Numbered from the stretch's first letter, positions 1 through 8,921 are shown. The stretch: 64,000 nucleotides of DNA from Roseimarinus sediminis (GCF_050433125.1 NZ_JBNPXV010000006.1:253464-317463); one strand, 5' to 3'. Numbers and translations: made by a program. The notes: generated from the letters alone by a model not told the origin.

Positions 1-2
1 CG

Positions 3-710
3 GGTACCGATGAGTTGGTACTTTTTGATGCTTTCTCTTTTACATCGGAACTCGATGCCGGACATCTTCTGACTGAGTCAATATTGATGGGAAGAGGAAC
101 TGGTTTTTTTATCGGACCCGCGCATATTCTGACCACTTACGAAGCGGTTGCCGGGATGAAACAGATCAGGGTAAAGGGACGTGTGGGAGGAAAAGTGTTT
201 GAAAAACAGGTGCATCTTAGCACTTTCGATGAAACAAATAACCTGGCAGTTCTTGAGCTAAGTGATACCGTATTTGCTGAATTTGAGAAGCTGCCTTATG
301 GATATTCAATGCTTAAGCCAGCTTCGGGATCAGCCGTTTTTTCAACGGGCTTTCCCAATGCTGTTAGTTGCATTCTAACGCCTCCCGAAGTGTATCAGGG
401 AGAGCTGATGTCGGTTTCCTCAGGTAATTCTGTCAATATGACGGTTTCATTGCCATTCAGATATGGGATGACAGGCGCCCCCGTATTCGACAACAAGGCC
501 AACCTGATTGGCCTTTATGCAGGCAAGGGACAAACTGATCTGCAGAGTGAGATCCTTCCACTGTATGGTTCGGCCTTATGGTTTAATAACATCGTGCAGG
601 ATGTTGCATTAAACAGCAATTCACCAATCAAAGATGAAAGCCGACAGGTAAAGGAAGAACGCTTATCGGAGTTGGTGGTCATTGTACAGTCGGGGGTTTT
701 CAGCCAATAA
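3..710 (+). CDS. Trypsin-like serine protease-fold protein, 5'-truncated by window edge
   Basis: The reading frame is open to the first base, so this is the C-terminal part of a longer protein; the TTG at 15 is not a convincing start. The fold is recognisable as chymotrypsin/HtrA-like from the GRGTGFFIGP and ILTTYEAVAG segments, an NNLAVLEL strand and YGMTGAPVFD. In active members these would read TNxHV, DLAVL and GNSGGP, so the catalytic His, Asp and Ser positions appear to be Glu (or Tyr), Asn and Thr. That points to a non-catalytic binding domain (inference). What precedes it is outside the window. It ends 47 nt from the convergent prfA. Confidence 0.6.
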   Translation, partial: GTDELVLFDAFSFTSELDAGHLLTESILMGRGTGFFIGPAHILTTYEAVAGMKQIRVKGRVGGKVFEKQVHLSTFDETNNLAVLELSDTVFAEFEKLPYGYSMLKPASGSAVFSTGFPNAVSCILTPPEVYQGELMSVSSGNSVNMTVSLPFRYGMTGAPVFDNKANLIGLYAGKGQTDLQSEILPLYGSALWFNNIVQDVALNSNSPIKDESRQVKEERLSELVVIVQSGVFSQ

Positions 711-757
711 GCTTCCTTGCTAATCCAACATGCTTTTTATCTAAAAGAAAACAGCCA

Positions 758-1843
758 TTAAATTTCGCTTTCCTTTAGTTTTTCAGCGTTTTCTTCCAGT
801 TGCAATTTGTCGATGATTTCCTGAATGTCGCCATCGATTATTGCCGGCAAGTTATAAAGTGTTAAGCCAATGCGGTGGTCGGTTACCCTGCCCTGGGGCC
901 AGTTGTAAGTTCTGATTTTGGCCGAACGGTCGCCCGTCGAAACCATGGTTTTACGTTTTGAGGCAATTTCATCGATGTACTTCTGGTATTCCATGTTGTA
1001 AATACGCGTACGAAGTTCGGTCATTGCCTTGGCCAGGTTCTTCAGCTGTGATTTTTCATCCTGGCAGGTAACCACAATTCCTGTTGGAATGTGCGTAAGC
1101 CTGATGGCCGAATAGGTTGTGTTTACACTTTGTCCGCCAGGTCCCGACGAACAATAAGTATCTTTACGGATGTCGCTTTCCCTCAGATCGATATCAAATT
1201 CTTCGGCTTCGGGCAGCACGGCTACCGAGGCTGCCGAGGTATGTACCCTTCCCTGGGTTTCGGTTTGAGGAACCCGCTGTACACGGTGAACCCCCGATTC
1301 GTATTTCAGTATTCCATAAACACCTTCACCACTGACTTTGGCTACAATTTCCTTGTAACCACCTGATGTCCCTTCGGCAATGTTGGTCACTTCCATGCGC
1401 CAGCCCTTGCGCTCGATGAACTTGGAATACATGCGGAACAGGTCGCCGGCAAAAATGCTGGCTTCATCGCCTCCGGTACCGGCCCTGATTTCAAGAATGG
1501 CATTTTTGACGTCTTCGGGATCGGCGGGAACCAGTAACAACTTTATTTCCTGTTCCATTGGTTCTACCTGTGCTTCCAGTTCGGCCAGTTCTTCACGGGC
1601 CATTTCGCGCATTTCCTCGTCGCTTTCTTCCGAGAGCAGGGCCTTTGTCGATGCAATATTATCGACTATGTTCTTGTATTTCTCAAAAGAGCGGACCAAA
1701 TCTTCAAGGTGCTTGTATTCTTGATTCAGCTTGATATAGCGCTTCATGTCCTTCATTACTTCCGGGTCGGTAATTTGTTGACCTACTTCGTCGAAGCGAT
1801 ACCTGATGTGTTCGTATTTGCCTAATATTCTTTTATCTGCCAT
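758..1843 (-). CDS. prfA: Peptide chain release factor 1
   Basis: Class I release factor that reads UAA/UAG and triggers peptidyl-tRNA hydrolysis on the ribosome. The 361-residue length is normal for RF1. The catalytic GGQ loop is present in SSGPGGQSVNTTYSAIRLTH, and the RVTDHRIGLTLYNL segment near the C-terminus is the RF1/RF2 signature. The context around GGQ (NTTYSAIRLTHIPTG) is typical of RF1. It lies 61 nt downstream of purM on the same strand with no TAnnTTTG box between them, so it is probably co-transcribed with purM. An AT-rich inverted repeat near 1888-1906 in the spacer is too weak to call a terminator. Confidence 0.96.
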   Translation of the reverse strand: MADKRILGKYEHIRYRFDEVGQQITDPEVMKDMKRYIKLNQEYKHLEDLVRSFEKYKNIVDNIASTKALLSEESDEEMREMAREELAELEAQVEPMEQEIKLLLVPADPEDVKNAILEIRAGTGGDEASIFAGDLFRMYSKFIERKGWRMEVTNIAEGTSGGYKEIVAKVSGEGVYGILKYESGVHRVQRVPQTETQGRVHTSAASVAVLPEAEEFDIDLRESDIRKDTYCSSGPGGQSVNTTYSAIRLTHIPTGIVVTCQDEKSQLKNLAKAMTELRTRIYNMEYQKYIDEIASKRKTMVSTGDRSAKIRTYNWPQGRVTDHRIGLTLYNLPAIIDGDIQEIIDKLQLEENAEKLKESEI

Positions 1844-1904
1844 GATTTCTTTCTTGTTTTACTGTGTTTTCGATTAGCTGCTGTTTCTTTTAACTAAAGA
1901 AAAG

Positions 1905-3080
1905 CTAGTGATATACGAAAGTTCCAAATGGTGAGCTGATGGTCAATTGCTTTTTATCTGAAGCCTCGACCCTTCCTACGATCTTTGCATCAACTCCAAA
2001 CGAGCGGGAAATATTGATAATTTCCTCCGCATTATCAGCTCCGGTGTAAATCTCAAAGCGATGTCCCATATTGAAAACCTTGTACATTTCCTTCCAATCG
2101 GTTCCCGATTCTTTCTGAATGATTTCGAATAGTGGCGGAACTTCAAACAGCTTGTCTTTGATAACATGTACTTTATCGACAAAGTGCAGGACCTTGGTTT
2201 GTGCTCCTCCCGAGCAGTGAACCATGCCGGTGATTTGATCACGGTACTGGTCAAGTATTTTTTTGATAATGGGGGCGTAGGTACGGGTGGGTGACAGTAC
2301 CAGTTTCCCGGCATCAATACCCAAACCCTTAATGGCGTCGGTAAGTTGGTACGAACCGCTGTAAACCAGTTCGGAAGGTACTTCGGAGTCGAAGCTTTCG
2401 GGGTATTTTTCGGCCAGGTATTTGGCAAAAACGTCGTGACGGGCCGAAGTGAGCCCATTACTTCCCATGCCTCCGTTGTATTCTTTTTCATAACTGGCTG
2501 TTCCGGTCGATGACAGACCAATAATGACGTTTCCGGGTGCAATGTTCGAAGCATCAATTACATCCGAACGTTTCATCCGGCATGTGACCGTTGAATCGAC
2601 GATGATGGTGCGAACCAAATCACCCACATCGGCTGTTTCGCCACCTGTAGGTATTACAGTTACTCCCATATCCGACAAACTGGTACATAGTTCATCGGTA
2701 GCGTTGATGATGGCTGCGATTACTTCACCGGGAATTTTGTTTTTGTTACGCCCAATGGTCGACGACAGCAAAATGTTATCGGTTGCACCAACGCACAACA
2801 GATCATCGATGTTCATGATCAGCGCATCCTGGGCAATGCCTTTCCATACCGACAAGTCGCCGGTTTCTTTCCAATACATGTAAGCAAGCGATGATTTGGT
2901 GCCTGCGCCATCGGCATGCATAATGTTGCAATAGGCATCGTCTCCTCCCAGATAATCGGGGACGATCTTGCAGAATGCCTTTGGAAAAAGGCCTTTGTCG
3001 ATATTTTGAATGGCAGCGTGTACATCTTCTTTCGAAGCTGAAACACCCCGTGCCATGTAGCGGTCGTTCGATTGTTGCAT
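1905..3080 (-). CDS. purM: Phosphoribosylformylglycinamidine cyclo-ligase (AIR synthetase)
   Basis: Catalyses ATP-dependent ring closure of FGAM to aminoimidazole ribonucleotide in purine synthesis. The PurM/ThiL-type signature HADGAGTKSSLAYMYW, the IPTGGETADVGD loop and the C-terminal CSGGAQTKVLHF and MGHRFEIY segments are visible. The reading frame is open for another 69 codons upstream (to 3287). I set the start at ATG 3080, which begins MQQSNDRYMARGVS, because the upstream part is low-complexity, hydrophobic and unlike the family, and because a TAACTTTG promoter box lies at 3102-3109 inside that extension. This gives 391 residues, usual for the Bacteroidota form. Confidence 0.93.
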   Translation of the reverse strand: MQQSNDRYMARGVSASKEDVHAAIQNIDKGLFPKAFCKIVPDYLGGDDAYCNIMHADGAGTKSSLAYMYWKETGDLSVWKGIAQDALIMNIDDLLCVGATDNILLSSTIGRNKNKIPGEVIAAIINATDELCTSLSDMGVTVIPTGGETADVGDLVRTIIVDSTVTCRMKRSDVIDASNIAPGNVIIGLSSTGTASYEKEYNGGMGSNGLTSARHDVFAKYLAEKYPESFDSEVPSELVYSGSYQLTDAIKGLGIDAGKLVLSPTRTYAPIIKKILDQYRDQITGMVHCSGGAQTKVLHFVDKVHVIKDKLFEVPPLFEIIQKESGTDWKEMYKVFNMGHRFEIYTGADNAEEIINISRSFGVDAKIVGRVEASDKKQLTISSPFGTFVYH

Positions 3081-3101
3081 GGTAACAAAAAATTTGGTGT
3101 G

Positions 3102-3109
3102 CAAAGTTA
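3102..3109 (-). promoter_or_regulatory. Promoter -7 box of purM
   Basis: On the minus strand this reads TAACTTTG, an exact match to the Bacteroidota -7 consensus TAnnTTTG, 21 nt upstream of the chosen purM ATG. I see no clear -33 TTG. Its position inside the longer open frame supports the shorter purM start. Confidence 0.6.
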
Positions 3110-3340
3110 ATATTTTTAAGGAAAACGGAAGCGAAGTCCTGTACATATACATGAATGCACCGGCAAAGGGTGTGAGTGCAACTTTGAAGCTGTTTATGAA
3201 GAATATGCTGCTGGAAAACAGCTTAAGTATATTCATTTGTGTAACTTTATTCCTGTAATGACAGGAGAAGAAAGGAACAGCGGCCATTTTTGAAAAAACA
3301 AAAGCGTTAAGTTTCGATATTGCATAAAAAATGAAGGATT

Positions 3341-3772
3341 ATGAATGAAGTTCACTTAAGAGATCCACAGGTGTTTCCCGATGAGCAGGTACTCGAAGCA
3401 CATCTGGGAAATGGTTTCAATGCCTATCAGTTATTGATGAATACACTTGCTGAACCACCACACAATTTACTGGCCGAATGGCGGTATTACCAAGATGGAA
3501 AAGCCTGGTTGTGTAAAGTTCAGAAGAAAAAGCAGACCATTTTCTGGCTGTCGGTTGGGGAGGCTTTTTTTACAGTGGCCTTCTATTTTAATGCAAAAAA
3601 CCGGCAGGGTGTCGAAGAGCTGGATATTGCGGAGGCAATTAAACAGCAATTTCGCGAAGCCAAAGCAATCGGGAAGCTTCAAGCCCTGGTGCTTGATATT
3701 TCTCAATCGGAGCAACTTGACGATCTGCTAAAGATCATCTCGTATAAAAGCAATCCGAAAGACTGGCATTGA
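3341..3772 (+). CDS. DUF3788-family protein
   Basis: A 143-residue cytosolic protein. The WLCKVQKKKQTIFWLSVGEA and FTVAFYFNAKN segments match the DUF3788 family, common in Bacteroidota and Firmicutes and of unknown function; the assignment is from recall of the family pattern. There is no signal peptide or membrane segment. A near-consensus -7 box (TAAGTTTC, 3308-3315) precedes the ATG by 25 nt. It is divergent from purM and convergent with pssA, so it is probably monocistronic. Confidence 0.75.
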   Translation: MNEVHLRDPQVFPDEQVLEAHLGNGFNAYQLLMNTLAEPPHNLLAEWRYYQDGKAWLCKVQKKKQTIFWLSVGEAFFTVAFYFNAKNRQGVEELDIAEAIKQQFREAKAIGKLQALVLDISQSEQLDDLLKIISYKSNPKDWH

Positions 3773-3781
3773 TTGGTTTAC

Positions 3782-4543
3782 TTAACTTTTAACCGATTTC
3801 CCTGTCATGTTGTTAATGATCGAAAGCAGCAGGTAAAGCAGAATAATTGCACCGATGCCTTTAATGCTGAATAAGAGCAACAAACCCAGTGAGGCAGCAA
3901 GAAAGAGGTAGCGAATGAAATTTTCTTTTCCTTTGAAGGTCGTGAATTTTAAAGAAAACAGAGGGATTTCGGCTAGCAGTAAAAGTGAAAATACGACGAC
4001 AATGATGGCAATCAAAAGTGGATGATGAAGAAATGACAAGGCCGTGTTTTTCTGATCAAAGATGATTAAAGCCAGCGCTGCAAAAAAGAGGGCATTGGCA
4101 GGTGTAGGCAGGCCAATAAAAGAGTGGCTTTGCCGGGTATCGATGTTAAATTTTGCCAGCCGCAGTGCAGAAAAAGCCGGAATTAACAAGGGGATTAACA
4201 GATAAATGTATTCAGCGATTTTCAAGTGATGATTTTCTCCCGCGTCAAAACCGATTAACTTGCTTTGTATCATGAAAGCCAGTGCGCCAGGCAGAAATCC
4301 GAAGGTAATGACATCGGCCAGCGAATCGAGCTGTTTACCAAGCTCGCCCGAAACTTTCAATAAACGGGCAACAAAGCCATCAAAAAAATCGAAAAGGGCA
4401 CCAGCAAACATGAGGTAAACGGCCAGGGCTATTTCACCATTGAAAGCCATATAAACGGCTATTGTTCCACAGAGCAGGTTAGCAAGGGTAAGCAGGTTGG
4501 GAACAAAAGCATACCACTTTTTCTTTGTTTGCTTTTCCATCAT
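3782..4543 (-). CDS. pssA: CDP-diacylglycerol-serine O-phosphatidyltransferase
   Basis: Membrane enzyme that makes phosphatidylserine from CDP-diacylglycerol and serine. The CDP-alcohol phosphotransferase signature D-x2-DG-x2-AR-x8-G-x3-D-x3-D is complete (DFFDGFVARLLKVSGELGK, then QLDSLADV). Several hydrophobic helices follow, as expected for this polytopic family, and the 253-residue length fits type II PssA. It is the last gene of the DUF2007-cdsA-psd-pssA operon and overlaps psd by 4 nt (ATGA), so its translation is probably coupled to psd, whose product consumes phosphatidylserine. Confidence 0.95.
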   Translation of the reverse strand: MMEKQTKKKWYAFVPNLLTLANLLCGTIAVYMAFNGEIALAVYLMFAGALFDFFDGFVARLLKVSGELGKQLDSLADVITFGFLPGALAFMIQSKLIGFDAGENHHLKIAEYIYLLIPLLIPAFSALRLAKFNIDTRQSHSFIGLPTPANALFFAALALIIFDQKNTALSFLHHPLLIAIIVVVFSLLLLAEIPLFSLKFTTFKGKENFIRYLFLAASLGLLLLFSIKGIGAIILLYLLLSIINNMTGKSVKS

Positions 4544-5196
4544 TTTAAACGGGCAATTTCTGTTTGAGTCCCGACTACTTTTTGATTCAATTCAACTTTT
4601 ATACTTGCATCTTTTGGAAGAAAAAGGTCAACACGCGAGCCAAACTTAATAAAGCCCATGTTGCCATTTTGCTCGGCATAAGCTCCTTCTTTTGCATAGC
4701 ATACTACCCGTCGGGCCATGGCGCCGGCAATTTGGCGAACCAACACTTTTTGTTTCGATTCGCTTTCAATAACAACCGATGAGTGCTCGTTCAATTCAGA
4801 AGCTTTAGGTGCCCAGGCTACTGTATGGCTTCCTTTGTGCAGTTTGGAATAGAGAATTTTTCCGCCAATGGGAAACCAGTTCATGTGTACATCGAGCGGT
4901 GACATGAAGATGGATACCTGAATGGTTTCGTCCTGATAAAATTCATTGATCCCGGTCTCCTGTATTACCACCACGCGACCATCGCAGGGGGACATTACCG
5001 ACAGTGGATCGCTAATTACCGGACGGTTAACTACTCTGAAAAACCACAGATTAAAAAGATACACCAATAATGAAGCAAAGGCAACGACATATACTATTGA
5101 TGAGGGGAAGTTGAACCGAATCAAGGCGTAATTGATGCTTACAATCAAAATTGCCAAAATAAGGAGGGTTACTCTTCCTTCTTTATGTACTCTCAT
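4540..5196 (-). CDS. psd: Phosphatidylserine decarboxylase, short form
   Basis: Decarboxylates phosphatidylserine to phosphatidylethanolamine. The 218-residue length, two hydrophobic N-terminal stretches and the C-terminal MGFIKFGSRVDLF match the short PSD-A group. The GS pair in FGSRVD is the self-cleavage site that creates the pyruvoyl cofactor. Also seen are DPLSVMSPCDGRV and the HMNWFPIGGKI segment, which corresponds to the conserved HxxxxP region. It sits between cdsA (6 nt gap) and pssA (4 nt overlap), so three consecutive phospholipid steps are encoded together. Confidence 0.95.
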   Translation of the reverse strand: MRVHKEGRVTLLILAILIVSINYALIRFNFPSSIVYVVAFASLLVYLFNLWFFRVVNRPVISDPLSVMSPCDGRVVVIQETGINEFYQDETIQVSIFMSPLDVHMNWFPIGGKILYSKLHKGSHTVAWAPKASELNEHSSVVIESESKQKVLVRQIAGAMARRVVCYAKEGAYAEQNGNMGFIKFGSRVDLFLPKDASIKVELNQKVVGTQTEIARLK

Positions 5197-5202
5197 AGCA
5201 GG

Positions 5203-6027
5203 TTAATTTAAAATCAAAGTTATCATGACAAAATATACAGGAGCCGCAAACAGCATGCTGTCGAAACGGTCGAGCAAGCCACCATGGCCTGGCAAAATTG
5301 CGCCTGAGTCTTTCACTCCAAAACTCCTTTTAATGAGCGATTCGCTTAAATCGCCCAAAATGGCAGCAATAACGGTTAAGGAAGTAAGAATAAGTGTTTG
5401 TGCAATAGAAGCATAGTTGAAGTAGTTAAAATAAACCAATGCAAGCAACATGGCAAGCAACATGCCTCCCAGTGCACCTTCCCACGTTTTTTTAGGAGAA
5501 ATTTTTTCAAACATTTTGTTGCGCCCCAGCCAGCTTCCGATAATGTATGCTCCGGAATCGTTTGCCCAGAGTATCAACAGCAAGCCGAGCAGTAAGCGGG
5601 GATCGTAGTTTCCTGGTTGGGATGCATCGGGGTTAACAATAAAGACGAGCATTGAAAGTGGCAATGCAATATAAACAATGCCCAGCAAAGTAAATGCGAC
5701 ATTAAGTAGCGGTTTCTTTTGTTTTTGAAACAGGGCAATTACAGGAATCAGCATTAAAAGCGGCACAAAACCAAAAAACAAAGTAGCATTGAATCCTTCA
5801 AAATTAAACAGAAAGAAGGCCAAAAAAAGATACAGTGCCGTACTGATCCCCAGTGTAAATTGTGGCTTATTTCCTCCTTTTTTACAGAGTCGGTAGAACT
5901 CAAAAAGGGTGTATGCAACGACGATTCCAAAATAGACAACAAAGGTGTATTTGCTGATAAGAATACTGGCAATAGTTAGAGCGGCATATACAAGGCCTGT
6001 AATCGTTCGGACAATTAATTGCTTCAA
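5203..6027 (-). CDS. cdsA: Phosphatidate cytidylyltransferase (CDP-diglyceride synthase)
   Basis: Integral membrane enzyme that forms CDP-diacylglycerol from CTP and phosphatidic acid, the first committed step of the pathway completed by pssA and psd. The family signature is visible near the C-terminus (SLIKRSFGVKDSGAILPG, then HGGLLDRFDS), as are the SPKKTWEG loop and about eight hydrophobic helices. The start codon is TTG at 6027, overlapping the stop of the upstream DUF2007 gene (TTGA). No in-frame ATG lies near the N-terminus, so initiation probably depends on translational coupling. Confidence 0.95.
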   Translation of the reverse strand: MKQLIVRTITGLVYAALTIASILISKYTFVVYFGIVVAYTLFEFYRLCKKGGNKPQFTLGISTALYLFLAFFLFNFEGFNATLFFGFVPLLMLIPVIALFQKQKKPLLNVAFTLLGIVYIALPLSMLVFIVNPDASQPGNYDPRLLLGLLLILWANDSGAYIIGSWLGRNKMFEKISPKKTWEGALGGMLLAMLLALVYFNYFNYASIAQTLILTSLTVIAAILGDLSESLIKRSFGVKDSGAILPGHGGLLDRFDSMLFAAPVYFVMITLILN

Positions 6028-6230
6028 TGTTTTAGTTCTTTTAAGATTTCAATCGCTTTGGTTTCGTCATGCTCGTTTACATAAACTTCAATGTTTCCAA
6101 ACGCAGTATACGATGAATCCTTTTGATTGAGCACTACGGCTGCGATGCCATTGTTCTCTAATAATTCCCGTGCTATTTCTGCCTGGTACATTTCTCCCGA
6201 CAAAAATACTTGTTTCCATCCTTTTTCCAT
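6024..6230 (-). CDS. DUF2007-family small protein
   Basis: A 68-residue protein starting MEKGWKQVFLSGEMYQAEIA. The pattern (a strand, an 'ELLENNGI' helix, then 'IEVYVNEHDETKAIEIL') matches the DUF2007 putative signal-transducing domain, a small ferredoxin-like fold related to ACT/PII-type domains. It is the first gene of the phospholipid operon and overlaps the TTG start of cdsA. A role in sensing or regulating this pathway would be a guess from position only. No exact TAnnTTTG box is visible upstream. Confidence 0.8.
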   Translation of the reverse strand: MEKGWKQVFLSGEMYQAEIARELLENNGIAAVVLNQKDSSYTAFGNIEVYVNEHDETKAIEILKELKH

Positions 6231-6373
6231 GATCTTTTTGCTTTAATGATGCTTTTTCAACAATATAAAAAAATAAAAGATGATTTGTGCAATTACGGAC
6301 CTACGAAATACAGTTAACCTTGCTTTGCAGAAAACGTTAAGTTGATGAATTATTTGCTAAGTAACTGACAAAG

Positions 6374-6399
6374 AAAAAGGCACCACAGTGGGCGCCTTT
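6374..6399 (-). terminator. Intrinsic terminator after ftsH
   Basis: Read on the minus strand, AAAGGC and GCCTTT arms flank an inner CCA/TGG pairing and are followed by TTTTTC. It lies about 30 nt past the ftsH stop and separates rsfS-ftsH from the phospholipid operon. Confidence 0.6.
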
Positions 6400-6426
6400 C
6401 GATTTATTGAATGTCGGATTGAAACA

Positions 6427-8481
6427 TTAGCCCGCAGTTTCCTCAATTGATGGTGTTTGTTGTTGTACTTCATCGTCGGTACTTGCTTCTTTAAGGACTT
6501 CAGGCCCCAGGTGTTGATCTTTTTCAATGCTTTTTCCACCAGGACGTGGTCCAAATATTTCTTCCAGGTCTTCGGTAAACAGCACCTCCTTTTCGAGGAG
6601 GCGTTCTGCCAGCACCTTGTGCCCTTCGGCATTTTCACCAAGCACCTTTTTTGCGCGTTTGTATGCCAGGTCAACCAGGTTTTTGATTTCGTCGTCAATC
6701 AGTTCGGCCGTTTTTTCACTGTAGGGTTTGGTGAAGCTGTAGTCGGCCTGCCCTGTTGAATCGTAGAAGCTGAGGTTGCCTACTTTCTCGCTCATTCCAA
6801 AGTAGCATACCATGGCATAAGCCTGTTTGGTTACCCGTTCAAGGTCGTTTTGTGCTCCTGATGAAATTTTATTGAACGAGATTTCTTCGGCAGCACGACC
6901 TCCCAAAGTGGCACACATTTCGTCCATCATCTGGTCTTTGGTGGTGATTGATCGTTCTTCGGGGAGGTACCATGCAGCACCCAGTGCTTTACCGCGAGGC
7001 ACAATGGTTACCTTTACCAGGGGGTGAGCGTGTTCAAGCAACCAGCTAACCGTGGCATGTCCTGCTTCGTGATAGGCGATGGTTTTCTTCTCATCCATCG
7101 AGATGATCTTATTTTTCTTTTCGAGTCCGCCGATTATACGGTCAACGGCATCGAGGAAGTCCTGTTTTTCAACCGATTCGTGGTCGTTACGGGCTGCAAT
7201 CAGTGCGGCTTCGTTGCAAACGTTGGCAATGTCGGCACCCGAGAAACCAGGAGTCTGTTTCGACAGAAAGTCGGTATTGACGCTTTCTGATATTTTCAGG
7301 GGACGAAGGTGTACCTTGAAAATCGCTTTACGTTCGTTCAGGTCGGGCAATTCAACATGAATCTGACGGTCGAAACGTCCTGCACGCATCAGTGCCCGGT
7401 CGAGAATGTCGGCACGGTTGGTGGCAGCCAGAATAATGACCCCCGAATTGGTATCGAAACCATCCATTTCGGTCAACAACTGGTTCAGGGTGTTTTCTCT
7501 TTCGTCGTTCGATCCCATGTTGGGATTTTTTCCACGGGCACGGCCAATGGCATCAATCTCGTCGATGAACACAATGCAGGGCGATTTTTCCTTGGCCTGC
7601 TTAAAGAGATCACGAACACGCGATGCGCCAACACCGACAAACATTTCAACAAAGTCGGAACCCGACATGGAGAAGAAAGGAACATGTGCTTCGCCAGCCA
7701 CGGCTTTTGCAAGCAGTGTTTTACCGGTTCCCGGAGGGCCCACCAGCAGTGCTCCTTTGGGGATTTTACCTCCCAGTTTGGTATAGCGTGTTGGGTTTTT
7801 CAGGAAGGAAACAATCTCTTCAATCTCCTGTTTGGCTTCTGAAAGACCAGCCACATCTTTAAAAGTAGTGGTTACTTTTTGGTCTTTATCGAAAAGTTTT
7901 GCCTGCGATTTACCAACATTGAAAATGCCCGCACCAGGACCGCCGCCACCGCCTTTGCTCATGCGTTTAAACAGGAACCACCAGAAGAAAATAATCAAAC
8001 CGATGGGGAAAAGAATCTGAAAAATACCACCCCAGTCGTAGGTGTCCTGGTATTCGATGGGGATTTCTTCACTGTCGGGGATATTGTATGAAGCATAGGC
8101 TTCCTTCAGGTTTTGTTCGAAACCCTCGGTTGAGCCAATTGTAAAATAAAAATGCGGACCTGAAACAGTGGGTTTTGAAAAACCGGATCCCAGTTTCTCG
8201 CTGTATTTTTCGTAACTATCCTTTTTTAAGTAGATGTTGGCTTCCGACTTGTTTAACACGACAATTTTCTGGACATCGCCATTTAATATCATGGTGCGTT
8301 TTACTTCGTACCAGGTTGTTTCAACGGCAGCATTGCCTCCAGAGAAGAACTGAATGCCCAATAATACAATGATCGCTATGTAAAGGTAAGTCATGTTGAA
8401 TTTTGGCTTACCGCTACCCGGAGTTTTGGGTTTAAAATTATCGGTAAAACTGGTTTTTTTCTTTTTATCTTTTTCAGCCAT
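6427..8481 (-). CDS. ftsH: ATP-dependent zinc metalloprotease FtsH
   Basis: Membrane-anchored AAA+ protease for quality control of membrane and regulatory proteins. In the 684-residue product: an N-terminal transmembrane helix (about 31-47), a periplasmic domain, a second helix (about 151-171), Walker A GPPGTGKT (248-255), Walker B CIVFIDEID (302-310), a second region of homology ending in AGRFDRQI, and the zinc site HEAGH (471-475). All catalytic motifs are intact. The tail is acidic and Gln/Glu-rich. It lies 5 nt downstream of rsfS, so the two form an operon driven from 8883-8890. Confidence 0.98.
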   Translation of the reverse strand: MAEKDKKKKTSFTDNFKPKTPGSGKPKFNMTYLYIAIIVLLGIQFFSGGNAAVETTWYEVKRTMILNGDVQKIVVLNKSEANIYLKKDSYEKYSEKLGSGFSKPTVSGPHFYFTIGSTEGFEQNLKEAYASYNIPDSEEIPIEYQDTYDWGGIFQILFPIGLIIFFWWFLFKRMSKGGGGGPGAGIFNVGKSQAKLFDKDQKVTTTFKDVAGLSEAKQEIEEIVSFLKNPTRYTKLGGKIPKGALLVGPPGTGKTLLAKAVAGEAHVPFFSMSGSDFVEMFVGVGASRVRDLFKQAKEKSPCIVFIDEIDAIGRARGKNPNMGSNDERENTLNQLLTEMDGFDTNSGVIILAATNRADILDRALMRAGRFDRQIHVELPDLNERKAIFKVHLRPLKISESVNTDFLSKQTPGFSGADIANVCNEAALIAARNDHESVEKQDFLDAVDRIIGGLEKKNKIISMDEKKTIAYHEAGHATVSWLLEHAHPLVKVTIVPRGKALGAAWYLPEERSITTKDQMMDEMCATLGGRAAEEISFNKISSGAQNDLERVTKQAYAMVCYFGMSEKVGNLSFYDSTGQADYSFTKPYSEKTAELIDDEIKNLVDLAYKRAKKVLGENAEGHKVLAERLLEKEVLFTEDLEEIFGPRPGGKSIEKDQHLGPEVLKEASTDDEVQQQTPSIEETAG

Positions 8482-8486
8482 TATGA

Positions 8487-8864
8487 TTAATTTTCTGCGT
8501 TATATTTTGTAAAATTAGCGTCGGCCCATAGTGTTTCCAGATCGTAATGTTTACGCCATTCTTCCTGAAAAACATGAACCATGATGTCGGCATAATCGAG
8601 CAGTATCCATTCTGCATTTCTGTATCCATCGGTATGCCAAACGTTTTCGCCCGTAATTTCTTCAACGGTTTCTTCAACCGAGCGGGCTATTGCTTCAACC
8701 TGTGTGTTGGAAGCGCCATGACAAATAATGAAGTGATTACATTGTGAATTTTCCAAATGGCTTAGATCGAGGTTGATTATTTCTTTTCCTTTCCTTCGCC
8801 GCACTCCTTCGATAATTGCCTCTATTAAATGATTTGATGAGCTGTATTGTTTAATGTTCTCCAT
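8487..8864 (-). CDS. rsfS: Ribosome silencing factor RsfS
   Basis: RsfS/Iojap/YbeB-family protein, which binds L14 of the large subunit and blocks subunit joining when nutrients are low. Recognised from NFIICHGAS-like strand (HFIICHGASNTQVEAIA), VWHTDGY and the YADIMVHVFQEEWRKHYDLE segment. The frame extends to a TTG at 8885, but I chose the ATG at 8864 (MENIKQYSSSN, 125 residues) because a TAAATTTG promoter box (8883-8890) overlaps the upstream TTG. It is the first gene of the rsfS-ftsH unit and divergent from birA. Confidence 0.92.
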   Translation of the reverse strand: MENIKQYSSSNHLIEAIIEGVRRRKGKEIINLDLSHLENSQCNHFIICHGASNTQVEAIARSVEETVEEITGENVWHTDGYRNAEWILLDYADIMVHVFQEEWRKHYDLETLWADANFTKYNAEN

Positions 8865-8882
8865 ATATTTGTGAGTAAATTG

Positions 8883-8890
8883 CAAATTTA
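8883..8890 (-). promoter_or_regulatory. Promoter -7 box of rsfS-ftsH
   Basis: The minus strand reads TAAATTTG, an exact TAnnTTTG match, 18 nt upstream of the rsfS ATG. No clear -33 TTG is seen. Confidence 0.5.
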
Positions 8891-8921
8891 AACTTTTTAC
8901 CTGATTAATTCCCCGGAAATT

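Noticed and set aside
1976..2557. 193-codon open frame overlapping purM in another frame
   Set aside because: It lies wholly inside purM, its protein is Pro/Thr-rich without family features, and purM is unmistakable.
3081..3287. In-frame N-terminal extension of purM to 3287
   Set aside because: It is hydrophobic, unlike the PurM family, and contains a good promoter box at 3102-3109. The ATG at 3080 gives the normal family N-terminus.
7309..7842. 177-codon frame opposite ftsH
   Set aside because: It lies entirely within ftsH and arises from the complement of conserved AAA+ motifs.
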